Both the position numbers and the translations under genes were made by a program. Below, in pieces: positions 10,638 to 21,003 of a stretch of 64,000 nucleotides of DNA. Numbering within the stretch: the stretch's first letter is position 1; each line of letters starts with the position of its first letter. The stretch is from Neoarius graeffei (Eukaryota > Chordata > Actinopteri > Siluriformes > Ariidae), in assembly GCF_027579695.1 (NCBI RefSeq), contig NC_083570.1, forward strand, positions 6,107,001-6,171,000, written 5' to 3'. The notes under the pieces were generated by a model. That model saw only the letters and a list, made by a program, of their open reading frames with translations. It made no database searches and was not told the origin of the DNA.

Positions 10638-12136
10638 GTTTTGATGTGTGTGTAGTGTGTACCTAAGAAGGTTGAATTGACCTCCTTATATATAAGGTTG
10701 AATATTAAACCTCCTTCGGTACACACTACACACAGATCAAAACCTCTCTCTCTCTCTCTGTGCACTTATAAGGGAGAACACGGCCCACTCTGCACTGTGG
10801 AGAACAGCTGAAATAATCCTGACTGCATGATCGGGGGGTAACAGTGAAATGAGTGAGCACATGGAACACATTTACCTCATTATTTAGCTTATAATTTGCT
10901 CCTTCTTTCATGTGAACGTTTGTTCATTTCATTAAAAACACGCTTGGAAGAAAAAAAATTGCCAAAAACATAAAATAGTTTCATTAATTAATTACCACAT
11001 TATATATGTAATGCTTCCAGATGATACTATATATTATCTTATTTTAAAAACTTTATATTTCATTAGATTTTGGTTAAAAACGAGCACCATGTGACCTTAT
11101 CGACTGGATTTAGCAACTACTAATGCCTTCAGCAACGACAGTACGATTGCCTATAGCAGCTACTAATGCCTATATCGGGGACGCCAGCTGCAAAGACGCT
11201 CTTCGTCCTGTTGCTCTTTAGACTCCTTCTTACGAGTGAGTTCCGGAAAACCACACACAGAGACAATGTTCGTTCCTTAAGAGAGTCTCTCAACTCTCTC
11301 TTTAGGTCTAAAGGGCACCGTTATCAGGAAACCCACCCCGAACCAGATTACAACCATCACTGAAGATAAATTTAACACTCTGTTCACCAGAACACAGACA
11401 ATTTTAATCAGCTTTTACAGAATCCTTCTGATTGATACACACATTGAAATTAAAGTTCAAATCATATCACTGACTAAAGCACCTGTTTCTAGATGGGAAA
11501 CTATAATTAAGATGATTTAATTCTGGAAAGATTTCTAGTTCTCACCTGTTTCTCAGCTCTTTCTGCTGCAACTGAAACAGCGTCATGGTCTTTATGTTTC
11601 TCCAACATGCACAAAGAGCAAATACATATTTGATCAGTACGACAGTAGATTCTCAGCACTTCATCATGTTCAGAGCAGATCTTCTCTTGGAGTTTTGCTG
11701 AGGCTTCAATTATTGTGTGTTTTTTCCATGAAGAAACTTCATAGTGAGGTTTCAGATGAGTTTCACAAAATGAAGCCAAACACGTCAGACAGGACTTGAT
11801 GGCTTTGTGTTTTCTCCCGGTGCAGAAATCACACTCCACATCTCTAGGTCCAGCGTAACAGTGAGCAGGAGAAGCAGCTTGGACTTCAGTCTTCTTCAGT
11901 TTCTCCACCACTTCATCCAGCATGTTGTTTCTGCGTAGAACAGGCCTTGTCGTGAAAGTGTCTCTGCACTGAGGACAGCTGTAGACGCCCTTCTGATCCT
12001 CCTGATCCCAGCAGCCATTAATACACACCTTACAGAAACTGTGACCACAGGAGATAGTCACCGGATCCTTCAGGAGATCCAGACACACTGGACACATGAA
12101 CTGGTCCTGAGCTACTGAAATACTGGCCTCGGCCAT
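3550..12136 (-). CDS. finTRIM-family E3 ubiquitin ligase, gene A (partial, B30.2 exon off the left edge)
   Basis: Exons, 5' to 3' on the minus strand: 12136-11546 (591 bp), 4571-4476 (96), 4345-4112 (234), 3979-3808 (172), 3609-3550 (60). All have GT/AG borders and matching phases (0,0,0,1,1), so the frame is open as far as visible. Exon 1 encodes a C3HC4 RING (Cys15, 18, 30, His32, Cys35, 38, 54, 57), then two B-boxes (second about residues 150-190). Exons 2-3 form a charged coiled coil. Exon 4 carries the linker with HLSFDGVRN and LKKRLEEF. Exon order and sizes match genes B and D. finTRIMs are teleost-expanded TRIM proteins, usually interferon- or virus-inducible; ligase activity is inferred from the RING. 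The end of B-box 2 (SLCMLEKHKDHD) differs from B and D, which could reflect conversion from another paralog. Intron 1 is swollen by nested transposons. TRIM25-like or TRIM16-like automatic names are possible alternatives. Confidence 0.85.
5521..5893 (-). repeat. V-SINE (DANA/Mermaid-like tRNA SINE)
   Basis: A full-length copy in reverse orientation. Its head carries pol III A and B boxes (B box ggttcgagccc), then the V-SINE core (tggagtttgcatgttctcc...) and a gatgagatgag tail. It is flanked by a duplication of about 11 bp, tgctacgaaaa (5511-5521 and 5894-5904). It lies inside the 5339-9162 hAT, so it is younger than that element. Confidence 0.9.
6136..7088 (+). pseudogene. internally deleted hAT transposase (ZMYM1-like), split by a MITE
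   Basis: At 6136 a frame begins MKRFLSGSGKRKRKKDG, the basic start typical of vertebrate hAT proteins annotated as zinc finger MYM-type 1-like. After about 60 codons it passes directly to the C-terminal dimerisation region (LLTLPVTVASGERSFSALKL, about 6880-6945), ending at the stop at 7086-7088. The catalytic core is missing, so this is an internal-deletion derivative. The joint was later split by the MITE at 6313-6858. It cannot encode an active transposase. Confidence 0.75.
6313..6858. mobile_element. 546-bp Harbinger-like MITE with long inverted repeats
   Basis: Flanked by a TAA duplication (6310-6312 and 6859-6861). The ends are inverted repeats of more than 50 bp beginning GGTGATGATACACGGGGCAA and continuing with repeated gcaatgttgc units. 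The TWA-type 3-bp duplication suits PIF/Harbinger. The centre has no transposase. Confidence 0.75.
7458..9094 (+). mobile_element. hAT element nested in the 5339-9162 hAT
   Basis: Flanking 8-bp duplication gttggggt (7450-7457 and 9095-9102); ends CATGGCCGTAAC and, reversed, CAGGGCCGTAAC. A likely transposase first exon, 7828-7900 (MKTLQQTKLRFGQPTEEQG, then a GT donor), survives but no catalytic domain is visible. It contains runs of (TCAC)n near 8117, (CT)n 8688-8736 and (CA)n 8736-8756. Non-autonomous. Confidence 0.85.
10418..11545. other. rest of gene A intron 1, with a microsatellite-flanked hairpin
   Basis: Holds the right part of the outer inverted-repeat element and unique AT-rich sequence. 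At 10627-10759 the sequence folds on itself: gagagagagaggttttgatg...tagtgtgtacc on the left pairs with ggtacacactacacaca...aaaacctctctctc on the right, around a short loop. A (GT)n run lies at 10593-10626. The open frame 11166-11363 is not a gene; it also appears, reversed, in gene D intron 1 as part of the duplicated intron. Confidence 0.6.
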
Positions 12137-12177
12137 TTTCCTGAACTCACAACGAGAGAGAGAGAGAGAAAGAGAAC

Positions 12178-12188
12178 AGTTTGTTTTC
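12178..12188 (-). promoter_or_regulatory. ISRE-like element upstream of gene A
   Basis: On the minus strand it reads gaaaacaaact, about 42-52 bases before the ATG, preceded by an ETS-type aggaagt motif. It resembles the interferon-stimulated response element GAAANNGAAACT but with a base missing. Genes B and D have a better version at the same place. Function is inferred. Confidence 0.4.
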
Positions 12189-12306
12189 TCTGAAATGAGG
12201 AGTCACTTCCTGGTTCTGTGTGTGAAAGAGCAATAGAGGAAGAGGAGGAGCACAAACACAGAGAGATCATGAACACTCCTCTATTAACCATTTCATCTCC
12301 CTTCAG

Positions 12307-12654
12307 AGCGCTGTTGCCTCACAGCAAGAAGGTCTGGGTTCGAGCCCCGTGGCCGGCGAGGGCCTTTCTGTGTGGAGTTTGCATGTTCTCCCCGTGTCTG
12401 CGTGGGTTTCCTCCGGGTGCTCCGGTTTCCCCCACAGTCCAAAGACATGCAGGTTAGGTTAACTGGTGACTCTAAATTGACCGTAGGTGTGAATGTGAGT
12501 GTGAATGGTTGTCTATGTGTCAGCCCTGTGATGACCTGGCGACTTGTCCAGGGTGTACCCCGCCTTTCGCCCGTAGTCAGCTGGGATAGGCTCCAGCTCG
12601 CCTGCGACCCTGTAGAACAGGATAAAGCGGCTACAGATAATGAGATGAGATGAG
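12307..12654 (+). repeat. V-SINE, slightly 5'-truncated, upstream of gene A
   Basis: Begins inside the tRNA-like head (gcgctgttgcctcacagcaa) and ends with a gagatgagatgag tail. The flanking duplication is atctcccttcag (12295-12306 and 12655-12666). Genes B and D lack it at the homologous place, so it is specific to gene A. Confidence 0.9.
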
Positions 12655-14006
12655 ATCTCCCTTCAGTGCAGAAATACAACCCATGTAGCTGCACTGATTA
12701 GGATTAATTTCATGAAATACAGAATGGATCTTAATTTTCTGGACTTTTCCACCTACTGACACCTCAAGCACAACTTTCAGCCTTGTTGATAAATTACAAT
12801 TGTTTCACTTGAACAGCTTTTTCCTCGTGACATCTTTAAACTGATCTTCATCCCTAAAGAATGTTGGAGCCATTTTAAAAGTGAGGAGGACGCAGCTGTC
12901 AGGAAGGAAAACCGTATTTTATTGATTTTGCATTGTTTATTGCTAATAGAAATCACAAAAGTGGATCTTTATTTAACATAATCTCCATTTCACTCAGTAT
13001 GAGTGCTCCAGGCTTCACGAGTGCCTGAACACTTCATGACATGCTGTTAATGGAAACTAATCCACTTTGTATTGGGTCACATCCCACCACCTCATCGCAG
13101 ATTAGTTTCCTGGAGCAGCATGCCTCATCCTGTTTTATTCCTGACATCATGTTTTATCAAGAACATTATTCTGGGTTGATGAAGAATTCTTTCTCATGAA
13201 CAGATTGTTGAGATGGAAATGAAGTTGGTAGATGAATATGTTTGAGATCAGAGATCCTGAGTCGCCTCAATCAGTCATTAGATGTGTCTTTGAGAAGTAG
13301 GAGAACACTGGAGAACCAGGAGGAAACCCACACTGACATGGGTCATTTTACCTTTGGGTCATTTTAACATTGTTAACAGACTGAAATGAATCTCCTGAAA
13401 GGCAGAAGAAAGGAATCTGCTAGTAGTGTTAACACAAGACTTTATCTAATCCCAGTCAGTGCAGGGTTCAAACCCCATCCACTAGAAATATCATTAAAAT
13501 CAAAGGGAAAGGCAGAGACGAAGCGAGATCATCAACAGGAGATCTATCCAGAATAAACATGGCTCACAACTGAGGAGATTTACTAACTTGAGCTTCTTTT
13601 AGGGACGCTCCCACTCCAAGTGATTTGGCGTCCTTTCAGGATTGGAACTACTAGTTCGTATTGTGACCAAGCACACACACATTAAATACAATTTTCTTTT
13701 TTTTTCAAAATTAATTTTATTTCTTTTTCAATAATAAACTTATGTCATTATAAAATTCTTTATGTAAAAGTAAGTTTTTAATTTTAATATGTAATTGTTT
13801 ATTTTTTGAATAATTTTATCATGAAAGTTTGGATATTTGATACAATCTAGAAGCAGGTGTTTGACATTCTTTTACACCACAAGTTGGACACTGATTGGAG
13901 GTTTTTTTTTTTTTTAAAAAGAACTTGTGTATCGTTCAGTAGATTATTTTCCAAATCTCAGTCTTGTAATTCTCCTGTGTTTGTTTCTGTCAGAATATGT
14001 GGTATG
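12655..14006. other. upstream region of gene A, shared with other cluster units
   Basis: 12655-13620 is the reverse complement of the sequence upstream of gene D (46019-46790) and, in part, of 33515-33960 downstream of gene B, so it belongs to the duplicated unit. It contains no open frame of note. From about 13690 to 13995 the sequence is AT-rich; reversed, it vaguely recalls the Cys-rich C terminus of a LINE reverse transcriptase, too weak to call. Confidence 0.5.
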
Positions 14007-14724
14007 CAGAGGCGTATCACCCACGGGGGATGCGTACGTTTCATCCCCCCCACTTTTGTTGAAACACAATTTCATCCCCCACACTTTTGTCAGATTAAAA
14101 TTACATCATTATGAAAATTATACAGCTACTATAAAATGTGTAACAAGGAAGTAAACTATTGCCATAACGTTAGACAAAAAACAGCCACGCAATGGACTCA
14201 AAACAGTTTTTCTCACCCGACCAATCAGCAGTTGCATGAATATAATAGCCAGTTTGCGTAGCGTGCCGAAAGCGCTCAATAATACAGTATCTGTCTGCAG
14301 AGCTGCAGAGCCAACACCAGTTTTACCGCTCCTGATTCACCGTTCCAGGTTTGACGTCGCATGCACTGCTTACTGTGCCTGGCTCTGCAGCTCTGCAGAC
14401 AGACCCTTCTCAAAGCACTTGCGATGCCGTCGTTCAAACAGTTGTCCCAGGTGCCATGCCCTAAAAGATTGTGTTAATTTCCATAGGACTATTAATGCTG
14501 TCCTCTTTTGTCATGCAATATTGACAAGGATGCAGAAAAGGAAAAGGCAGGGGACGATTGACTCCTTTTTCAAGAAGACCCAAGTAAGTTGACTATATTA
14601 CCACTGCACCTACAGGCTTGCAAACGTGCCACTACTTTGAGTAGTCTACTGCTCAATCACTCAACCACTGCACTCATTTCAAGATCGAGGATCCGTGGTG
14701 CACCAGTTTTATTTAAGGCAGTAT
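14007..14724 (+). mobile_element. hAT remnant hosting the ISL2EU-like element
   Basis: Starts CAGAGGCGTATCACCC, a hAT-like terminus, and contains a typical hAT first coding exon at 14530-14583 (MQKRKRQGTIDSFFKKTQ followed by a GTAAGT donor). The rest of the transposase is absent. The sequence resumes after the ISL2EU-like insertion at 20495 and fades before about 20879, where the gene B upstream sequence begins. The right end and target duplication were not found. Confidence 0.5.
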
Positions 14725-14828
14725 AGAGTGCTTCAAGGTCAGCGCGCACCTGGCGGCGGCCATATTGGAAGTCAAAGGTCGCTGTGTCAGTGCATTGTTG
14801 TTGTCCAGCGAAGCAAAAAGGGGTGACA

Positions 14829-16889
14829 ATGCCGAATACGTGCATCATTGTTGGCTGTAGTAACCGAGGGGAAAAGGGTGGCAAAAGCTTCCACAGACTC
14901 CCCAAAGTTGTGACTAGCTAGGGAATTGCAGCACAGGAGAAAAGCGAGCAGAGGAGACGACAGTGGCTGGCTGCCATTAACCACTCAAATTTAGGAAAAC
15001 TGGACTGTATCCGGATTTGTTCTGATCACTTTGTGACAGGTAGGTTAAATTGTCTTGAATTTCATAGTTACTAAAATAAAATATTATCTTTTCTATGTAC
15101 TTTCAGCAATGATTAATGGATATATTTGTCACATTAGGTAGCTTATGTCTACTGCAGTGCATTGTTGCATCAAATGGCATTTAAGATCTAGGCCTAGTAA
15201 TGTTTATGTACACATGCTGTTAGTACAAGTTACATGCTAGGCCTACATTTTATTCACTGACTAAAATAATTGATAATAATGATAATAGTTTTTCAAACAT
15301 TATTTAGATTTTGGCTTATTTTATTTCTATTTCCTTGATAAAAGGTAGTACACATTTTCATCATCAGTGATGTTGCCTCTAATGGCTGATATATTCCCCA
15401 AAAGATGTAAAACTCAGTTTCACTTGTTCAAACATATCAATGATGATAGAAAGATTTAATTGAAGTAATGACAATTAAAATTGTAAGTTGTTTTGATCCC
15501 TATGAAGTGCTTCATGGGTCATGATGATCAGATATGTGCTTATTTTGGAGCATATATAGTTTAACTGTATCAAAATCCAATTGATGTGTTATTGTACTTT
15601 GTGACATGTGACCTAATGTGTGTACTGTTGTTGCAGGTAAGCCAGATCCTTGGGATGAGACCGATCCTGACTGGATTCCAAGCAAGAATTTAGGCTACAG
15701 TCCCTGGACCACGTCACCCTTGAAATCTGCGAAGCGGCACAGTCGACTGCTGAAAAGGAAAGCAACAGCGAAGACAGAAGCTGCAATGACTCTATTGGAG
15801 TTGAGTGTATCCTGTCCTCCAGAGGACGACAGTTGCGACATTTTGCCATTAGCAGAAAATGAAATTGATGGAGTATCTATGGAACTGAAGGAAGCTCAAG
15901 CAGAAAATGCTAGATTGAAAGAGGAAAATGAGAAATTGAAGGATCAAAATGAGTGTGCGAAGAATGCCATGCAGAAAATGAGAGCGAACAACCCTGAAGA
16001 TTTTGAGGACAGTGAAAAAGTAGAATATTATACTGGGCTTCCTTCCCTTGTATCTTTGATGGCACTGTTTAGCCTGATTGCTCCAGAAATGACAGAAAAA
16101 ACAACCTGTTGTTTAACCAAATTTCAAAGGCTTATTATGACCTTGATGCGGCTTTGACTTAACATGCCCATTACAGATCTTGCCTACAGATTTGGTGTTT
16201 CAAGGTCAACTGTGTCCAAGACATTTTTAGAGACTCTTAATATTTTATTTTCAGCACTGAAGCCTTTAGTTCGATGGCCATCTCGTGAAGAACTCCATGA
16301 AACAATACCGATGGTGTTTAGAAAATATTTTAGAAGGAAAATAACCTGCATTATTGACTGCTTCGAAATATTTATTGACAGGCCTTCTAATATGATGGCA
16401 AGAGCCCAAACTTGGTACAGTTACAAACACCATAACACTGCAAAATACTTAATTGCTGTGACACCACAAGGAACTGTCAGTTTTATTTCTCGTGGTTGGG
16501 GAGGCAGAGTGAGCGACAAGCATCTAACGGCTAACTGTCAGTTTATGGACAAAATCATTCATGGTGATGTAATTTTGGCAGATCGTGGCTTTGACATCAG
16601 GGAACTGGTAGCTCTTGTTGGTGCTGAGGTTATATATCCTGCATTTAGGAAAGGAAAAGAACAACTTTCAGCAACTGAAGTCGAAGAGACAAGAAAAATT
16701 GCTAATGTCAGGATTCATGTGGAAAGAGTCATAGGAACTGTGAGGCAAAAATATGCTTTTCTTGGTGGTACCTGCCCCATTGACTATGTCATCACTAAAC
16801 CTGGAGATGATCATTGCTATTTGGACAAAATTGTACATGTATGCTGTGCCTTGACAAATATGTGCCCTTCAGTTGTCCCTTTTGATTGA
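14829..16889 (+). pseudogene. THAP-domain DDE transposase of the ISL2EU-like element (two nonsense mutations)
   Basis: Exon 1, 14829-15039, encodes the THAP zinc finger (Cys of CIIVGC, HRLPK, QWLAAI, CSDHF). Exon 2, 15637-16889, continues in frame (G split across the GT/AG intron) with DPWDETDPDWIPS, an acidic linker, a coiled-coil stretch near 15880-15980, a helix-turn-helix ([15 protein letters not shown]) and a DDE_4-type nuclease. Candidate acidic residues are in [16 protein letters not shown] and HVERVIGT. Two in-frame stops break it: TAG after KVVTS in the THAP exon (about 14920), and TGA at 16155-16157, just before MPITDLAY. In the host lineage such genes have been domesticated, but here the stops argue for decay. 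Confidence 0.8.
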
Positions 16890-17009
16890 AAGTACTGACA
16901 TGCATTGACATTTATCTATGACTGTTGAGTAAAAACATGATTAAAAACATTCCTATGTTGTGCTTCACTTTGATTATCTAAAAAAAATTAAAATAAAAAC
17001 AAAAAAAAA

Positions 17010-17660
17010 CATGTCTGCAGTTTATCCATTTTGTGCAAAAGATAAAGTCATATCTTTTTGTCTCTGTGGATAACCCAAGCTGCACTGATGAGCCCTGGGG
17101 TGGGCGAAACATGTTTCATATTTTATGAAAATTCTAAAACACTCCTGTCGATGTTTGTTGCTCAGTACACCAGTAGTTTCTTTCTTTTTCAGTACATTCC
17201 AAATTGTTGTACTAGCTATGCCCAATGTTTGTGCAATAGCTCTGATCGATTTTCCCTCTTCTCTCAGCTTCAAAATGGTTTGCTTTTCTCCCATTGACAG
17301 CTCTCTGGTCTTCATGTTTGCTTAGCAGCAAATACAGTTTTCACAGGTGAAACCCAAAGCCAAAAACAAGAACTATTTAAAGTTTCAGCAATCAATCTAA
17401 AAGGCAACACCTGAGCAACTAGAAACACCCATCAGTCACATGTTCCAATACTTTTGCTCACTTGAAAAGTGGGTGGGTTCAAAGAAAAGGTGCTCTGTCC
17501 TGAGTTGTTTAACACATCTAGATGTAAATACCATGAAATAAAAGCTGGAATTCTGAACTTTTGTCTCATATTCATCTTTTGATCTGAAACCCAAATGTCT
17601 TCAGTGTACAAAAAAACAAAGGAATTGACCTTGCCGTTCCAATACTTTTGGAGGGGACTG
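17010..17660 (-). mobile_element. Tc1-like remnant inside the ISL2EU-like element
   Basis: The end at 17660 reads, on the minus strand, CAGTCCCCTCCAAAAGTATT next to TA, a Tc1-type terminus. The frame 17315-17022 encodes the N-terminal paired helix-turn-helix (KTRELSMGEKQTILKLREEG, then SIRAIAQTLGIASTTIWNVL) and then passes directly to sequence typical of the element's far end. The catalytic domain is missing. The left border is approximate. Confidence 0.65.
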
Positions 17661-18399
17661 TATGTCCAACAGGTTTTCAGTATTTTTGTTTTGTTTCTTG
17701 TACCTTGGAATATGTGCCACGACAAATAAAAACTTAACAATAACGAAGGATAATTTAAAGAGTTTATTTGTATTGCAAATATTGCATAGCTATAAATAAA
17801 CTTATATACACATGTCAAGCATGATCACTTGATGTGCCTTTTGGGGGGATTTACCCAGAAATTATTTTAATTTTTTGTGGTTTCTATGTAAACAGGACTT
17901 AGGCTGTGGCATGCCACATTTGGGTTTTTGCTTTGGGTTTGTGCTAAATGGAAATGTAACCAAATTTACTGAAAAACTAATGATGCAGGGAAAATTGATG
18001 ACTTTGTCTTCTTGTTAGTATTTTTTAGCATTTATTAATCAATAAATTTTGTTAACACATTTAAAGTAATAAAAAAATATACCTCAGTGGTTTGCAAAGT
18101 AAATATTGTAAATTACATTACCTGACTTGTTTCCAGATTTTGTGAATACTTAATATCAATCATGATGATCCGTACATTTTGATGATATTTATTTTCATGT
18201 CTATTAAGATCATGATATTGAAGTAAGAAAAAACATGTTTTGCCTTCCCAAGGCTCATCAGTGCAGCTAGGGTTCTTACTGCAGACATGTTTTGTTTTTC
18301 AGTTTGTAATTTGTTGCCATTTGGTATATATTTCTTTTAAAATGTTGTCAAGCAGGAATTTTAGTCACAATATCAGCTACAGTTATGTCAATTTAGATC

Positions 18400-20316
18400 T
18401 CATCGCCGAAAGTCTTTTAGTCTTTGGAGAAAGCGTCCTTCGCTGCAGTCAGGGCAGTACCATTCACCATCAGGTTCTTTCAACTTTACACAGGAGAAGT
18501 GAAACCACTCATATGGCTTGTACGAACAGTTCACAGAATCGCACTGGATCATCCGACCAGATTCTGGGCCTTGGCACAGACAATAAAGGGGCCCGTCATC
18601 TGCCATTTCCTTCCTCTTCTTTTGTTTTCGGGGTTTTCGTGCCGCTCTGAATGTTGATGAACTTCAGTCGGATGTGCTCGTTGAGGGGCCGGGGATGTTG
18701 TCGCTTGAGGACATTTGTTGTGTGCCGCTGGGTTGCAGAGGTTCCGTGTTCATCTTCGTGTAGACCTTCCCGACAAGTTCAGGCAACACAACTGAATCGA
18801 AGAACTTCCTTGATTTCGCGACTATCTCGGTCCAGAGTTCTGGATCTGGTTCGATCCTCTCTACAAACAGGTCACTTGCAGTCCACATCACAAAGTCACA
18901 GTAGTCTGCGTCTGTGAGGAAAACTTGCGTCTGCACCTGGTAGAAGTAAGGATGGCTGCGCTTGAGTCGTAGACCATGGGGTGTCTCCTCTAAGCACGAT
19001 CCCTTCCCCGCTCGCACATTTTCGTCCTTCATGCAGTGGAGGCACTTGATCTCAATGCATCCCTTGCCGCAGCAGTCACACGTCACGATCCCATCGGGAG
19101 ATGCTCTGAGGTGAGGGTACTTCATGCTGAGTACAAGACCTGACTTGCAAACTGACAAGTTCGTGTGGTGTTCTTCTGCTTTCTCAGTGTACTTTGTACG
19201 GGCAACCTCTTCATTGTCACAGCCATACTTCATTGCCTCTGAAGTGAACTTGTGCGATGTCGGGTAGCAAATCTGCTTCAGGAGACTAAGCGAGGGATTA
19301 TCTAGGGGGGTGTTGCAGGCGGCCTTCATTCGTGATGCGGTAATGCATCCTGTCCAGAAGCTGTGCCACATGTTACTTGAGGACTGTTCTCGTGTCACAC
19401 TTTCCACGTTCCTTGCCTCTTCAATTGTCACCGTCACCTTTTTGCCAGCACTGACACAATGTTCATGAATGTCATCCATGTTCATGTCCTCAATGTAGAG
19501 TTTAGACAGTAAAAGTGGATAGTTGGGCTGTAGAGACTGTGGCTTGTAGGTATGTGAAAAGTTAGAATCCAATGAGAGAAAAGCTGGTTTGTCAGGAAGA
19601 AGGGCTTGAAAGAAAGTGTCATAACGTGACTGTGGGATGGCACTGGCTGCCTTGAGGGGGGTCCTGCGGTCCTGTTGTATCGCCTGATTGCCTCCATTGT
19701 CTATCTTCCTATCAAGTTGTTTCTTCATGGTCTTGGATGACGTGAAGTCGATCTCGGCCAGGGGAGAGTAGGGGACAGATGTCCTAGACGCCGGTAGCAT
19801 CCAGTATGCCGGCTGTTGTGTGACCATCGTTCTTTCCCTCAGTCTCGTGGCCGCTTCAACATAAAACAACAGGGAAGCAACATGGGAGCAACATTCCCCA
19901 AGTCCAGCAATGCAGTTGCAATGTGCACACAAAATAGCATGTCTCTTGTCAACTATTATCCAGGGGTGTAGACTAGGCTGGGATAGTCTCTGCGAGTGTA
20001 ACACTTTCCCTCTGATCACTTTTGTCTCTCCGTCTTCAGCAGTCAACACCGACACATCGCGGACCCAACCAGACACAAATCTATTGTATGCTTCCATACT
20101 CTTGTAGTTCTGGAAATCCTTTAGTTCACAAAATGGACTTGGGTGAAACACTAGATAGTTCACAAGATCGATGTATGTCACATGTGGCAACAAGCTGGGG
20201 TCAGCTTTCCATTCCTTCTCACTAACAGTGTATGGATCTACATTCCCAATGAAATGTTACTTCTCAGCATAACGCTCCCGTGCCTGCTTATCTAAACTAT
20301 CACAGTAGTGCTCCAT
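18400..20316 (-). pseudogene. YqaJ-type nuclease with SWIM and PHD fingers, second gene of the ISL2EU-like element
   Basis: One minus-strand frame runs from ATG 20316 to 18400, interrupted by two stops: TAA at about 20258 and TGA at about 18664. The N-terminal part has a SWIM-like zinc finger (CNCIAGLGECCSH, about 19870-19930). The middle is the YqaJ/exonuclease fold (WHSFWTGCITASRMKAAC; ASPDGIV; CIEIKC). The C-terminal 68 codons (18606-18400) form a PHD finger (CLCQGPESGRMIQCD, WFHFSC, WYCPDC). YqaJ proteins with SWIM and PHD fingers accompany ISL2EU transposases; their role in transposition is not established. A single CpG-type change could account for the TGA. Confidence 0.8.
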
Positions 20317-20494
20317 CACTTCAGATGTCTAAATTCTTAAAAAATACAAGCTTCTAAGCCCTCTAATGCAGAAACGAATCGGTGAATGTAAATAGCTGAT
20401 GTGTACTCTATGAGCTCTCTGGAGCGAGTGACTTCCAAGATGGCCGCGCAGACCACAGTGTTACTATTTTTAGCATCATCTCGGAGCACTCTAT

Positions 20495-21001
20495 TGTCCA
20501 ACTTAAAGGGTATTTGATCATTTTCACTGAAACTTAAAGGAATATAATTTTGTTGACTGAAAGGAGATCTTTGTGATTTTGATTTTTGTGATTTAAATAG
20601 ACGAAGAAAGACAAATAAGTTTTTATTTAATTTTATTTTTTGTCAGATAGGGTTATGTTGTGAAATCATATTAAAAGCTAAATAAATAATTGACTGGTTA
20701 TTTCCTTAAAGTTTGTATATTTCTTAGACACCCTAAGGGTAAAGGTGAGTAATGTAGCTGCCCATCATTCACTTGTTGTAAAACTATGATTACAAGGGGG
20801 TTTATTTTAAGTTAAAATAGCTGCTTTACGAACCCAGGGCCCCTCTCTGCGGTAATTGTGAGAAGTGGGCTACAAACTAATTTATCAACAAGGCTGAAAG
20901 TTGTGCTTGAGGTGTCAGTAGGTGGGAAAGTCCAGAAAATTAAGATCCATTCTGTGAGTATTTCATGAAATTAATCCTAATCAGTGCGGCTACATGGGTT
21001 A
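20495..21001. other. end of the hAT remnant, then start of gene B upstream region
   Basis: 20495-20879 continues the hAT remnant of 14007-14724; AT-rich, no open frame. From about 20880 the sequence matches the regions upstream of A and D (ttgtgcttgaggtgtcag...), interrupted at 21004 by a Tc1 element. Confidence 0.5.
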
Positions 21002-21003
21002 TA

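Larger units (their letters stand above)
4737..11339. mobile_element. ancient inverted-repeat element, outermost layer of gene A intron 1
   Basis: The ends are related inverted repeats: GGGCTGGGTTTCCCGAAAGC at 4737 and GGGTGGGTTTCCTGATAACG as the reverse complement ending at 11339. Inside each end is a second shared block (ttcccgaac near the aaccacgtt/aaccacaca motif), giving subterminal symmetry of about 150 bp. The same element, without the hAT insertions seen here, lies in gene D (50623-51853) and gene B (23550-29071), so it predates the duplication of these three genes. I could not identify a clean target duplication or a transposase, so the superfamily is open. Confidence 0.5.
14725..20492. 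mobile_element. ISL2EU-like DNA transposon with two convergent genes
   Basis: The ends are short inverted repeats, AGAGTGCTTCAAG at 14725 and AGAGTGCTCCGAG as the reverse complement ending at 20492, flanked by AT on both sides (14723-14724, 20493-20494). A second shared block, ggccat(a/c)ttggaagtca, sits just inside each end. Gene 1 on plus is a THAP-type DDE transposase; gene 2 on minus is a YqaJ-type nuclease with a PHD finger. That pair of genes and the AT duplication are features of the ISL2EU group. Both genes have nonsense mutations and a Tc1 fragment has inserted between them, so it is a dead copy. Confidence 0.8.

Noticed and set aside
11166-11363. 65-residue frame with a hydrophobic start, also at 50792-50598
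   Set aside because: Both copies lie in the duplicated intron 1 element; recurrence comes from gene duplication, with no coding signal.
13690-13990. Possible LINE C terminus on the minus strand
   Set aside because: Only a weak Cys-rich resemblance broken by frame changes; not enough to call.
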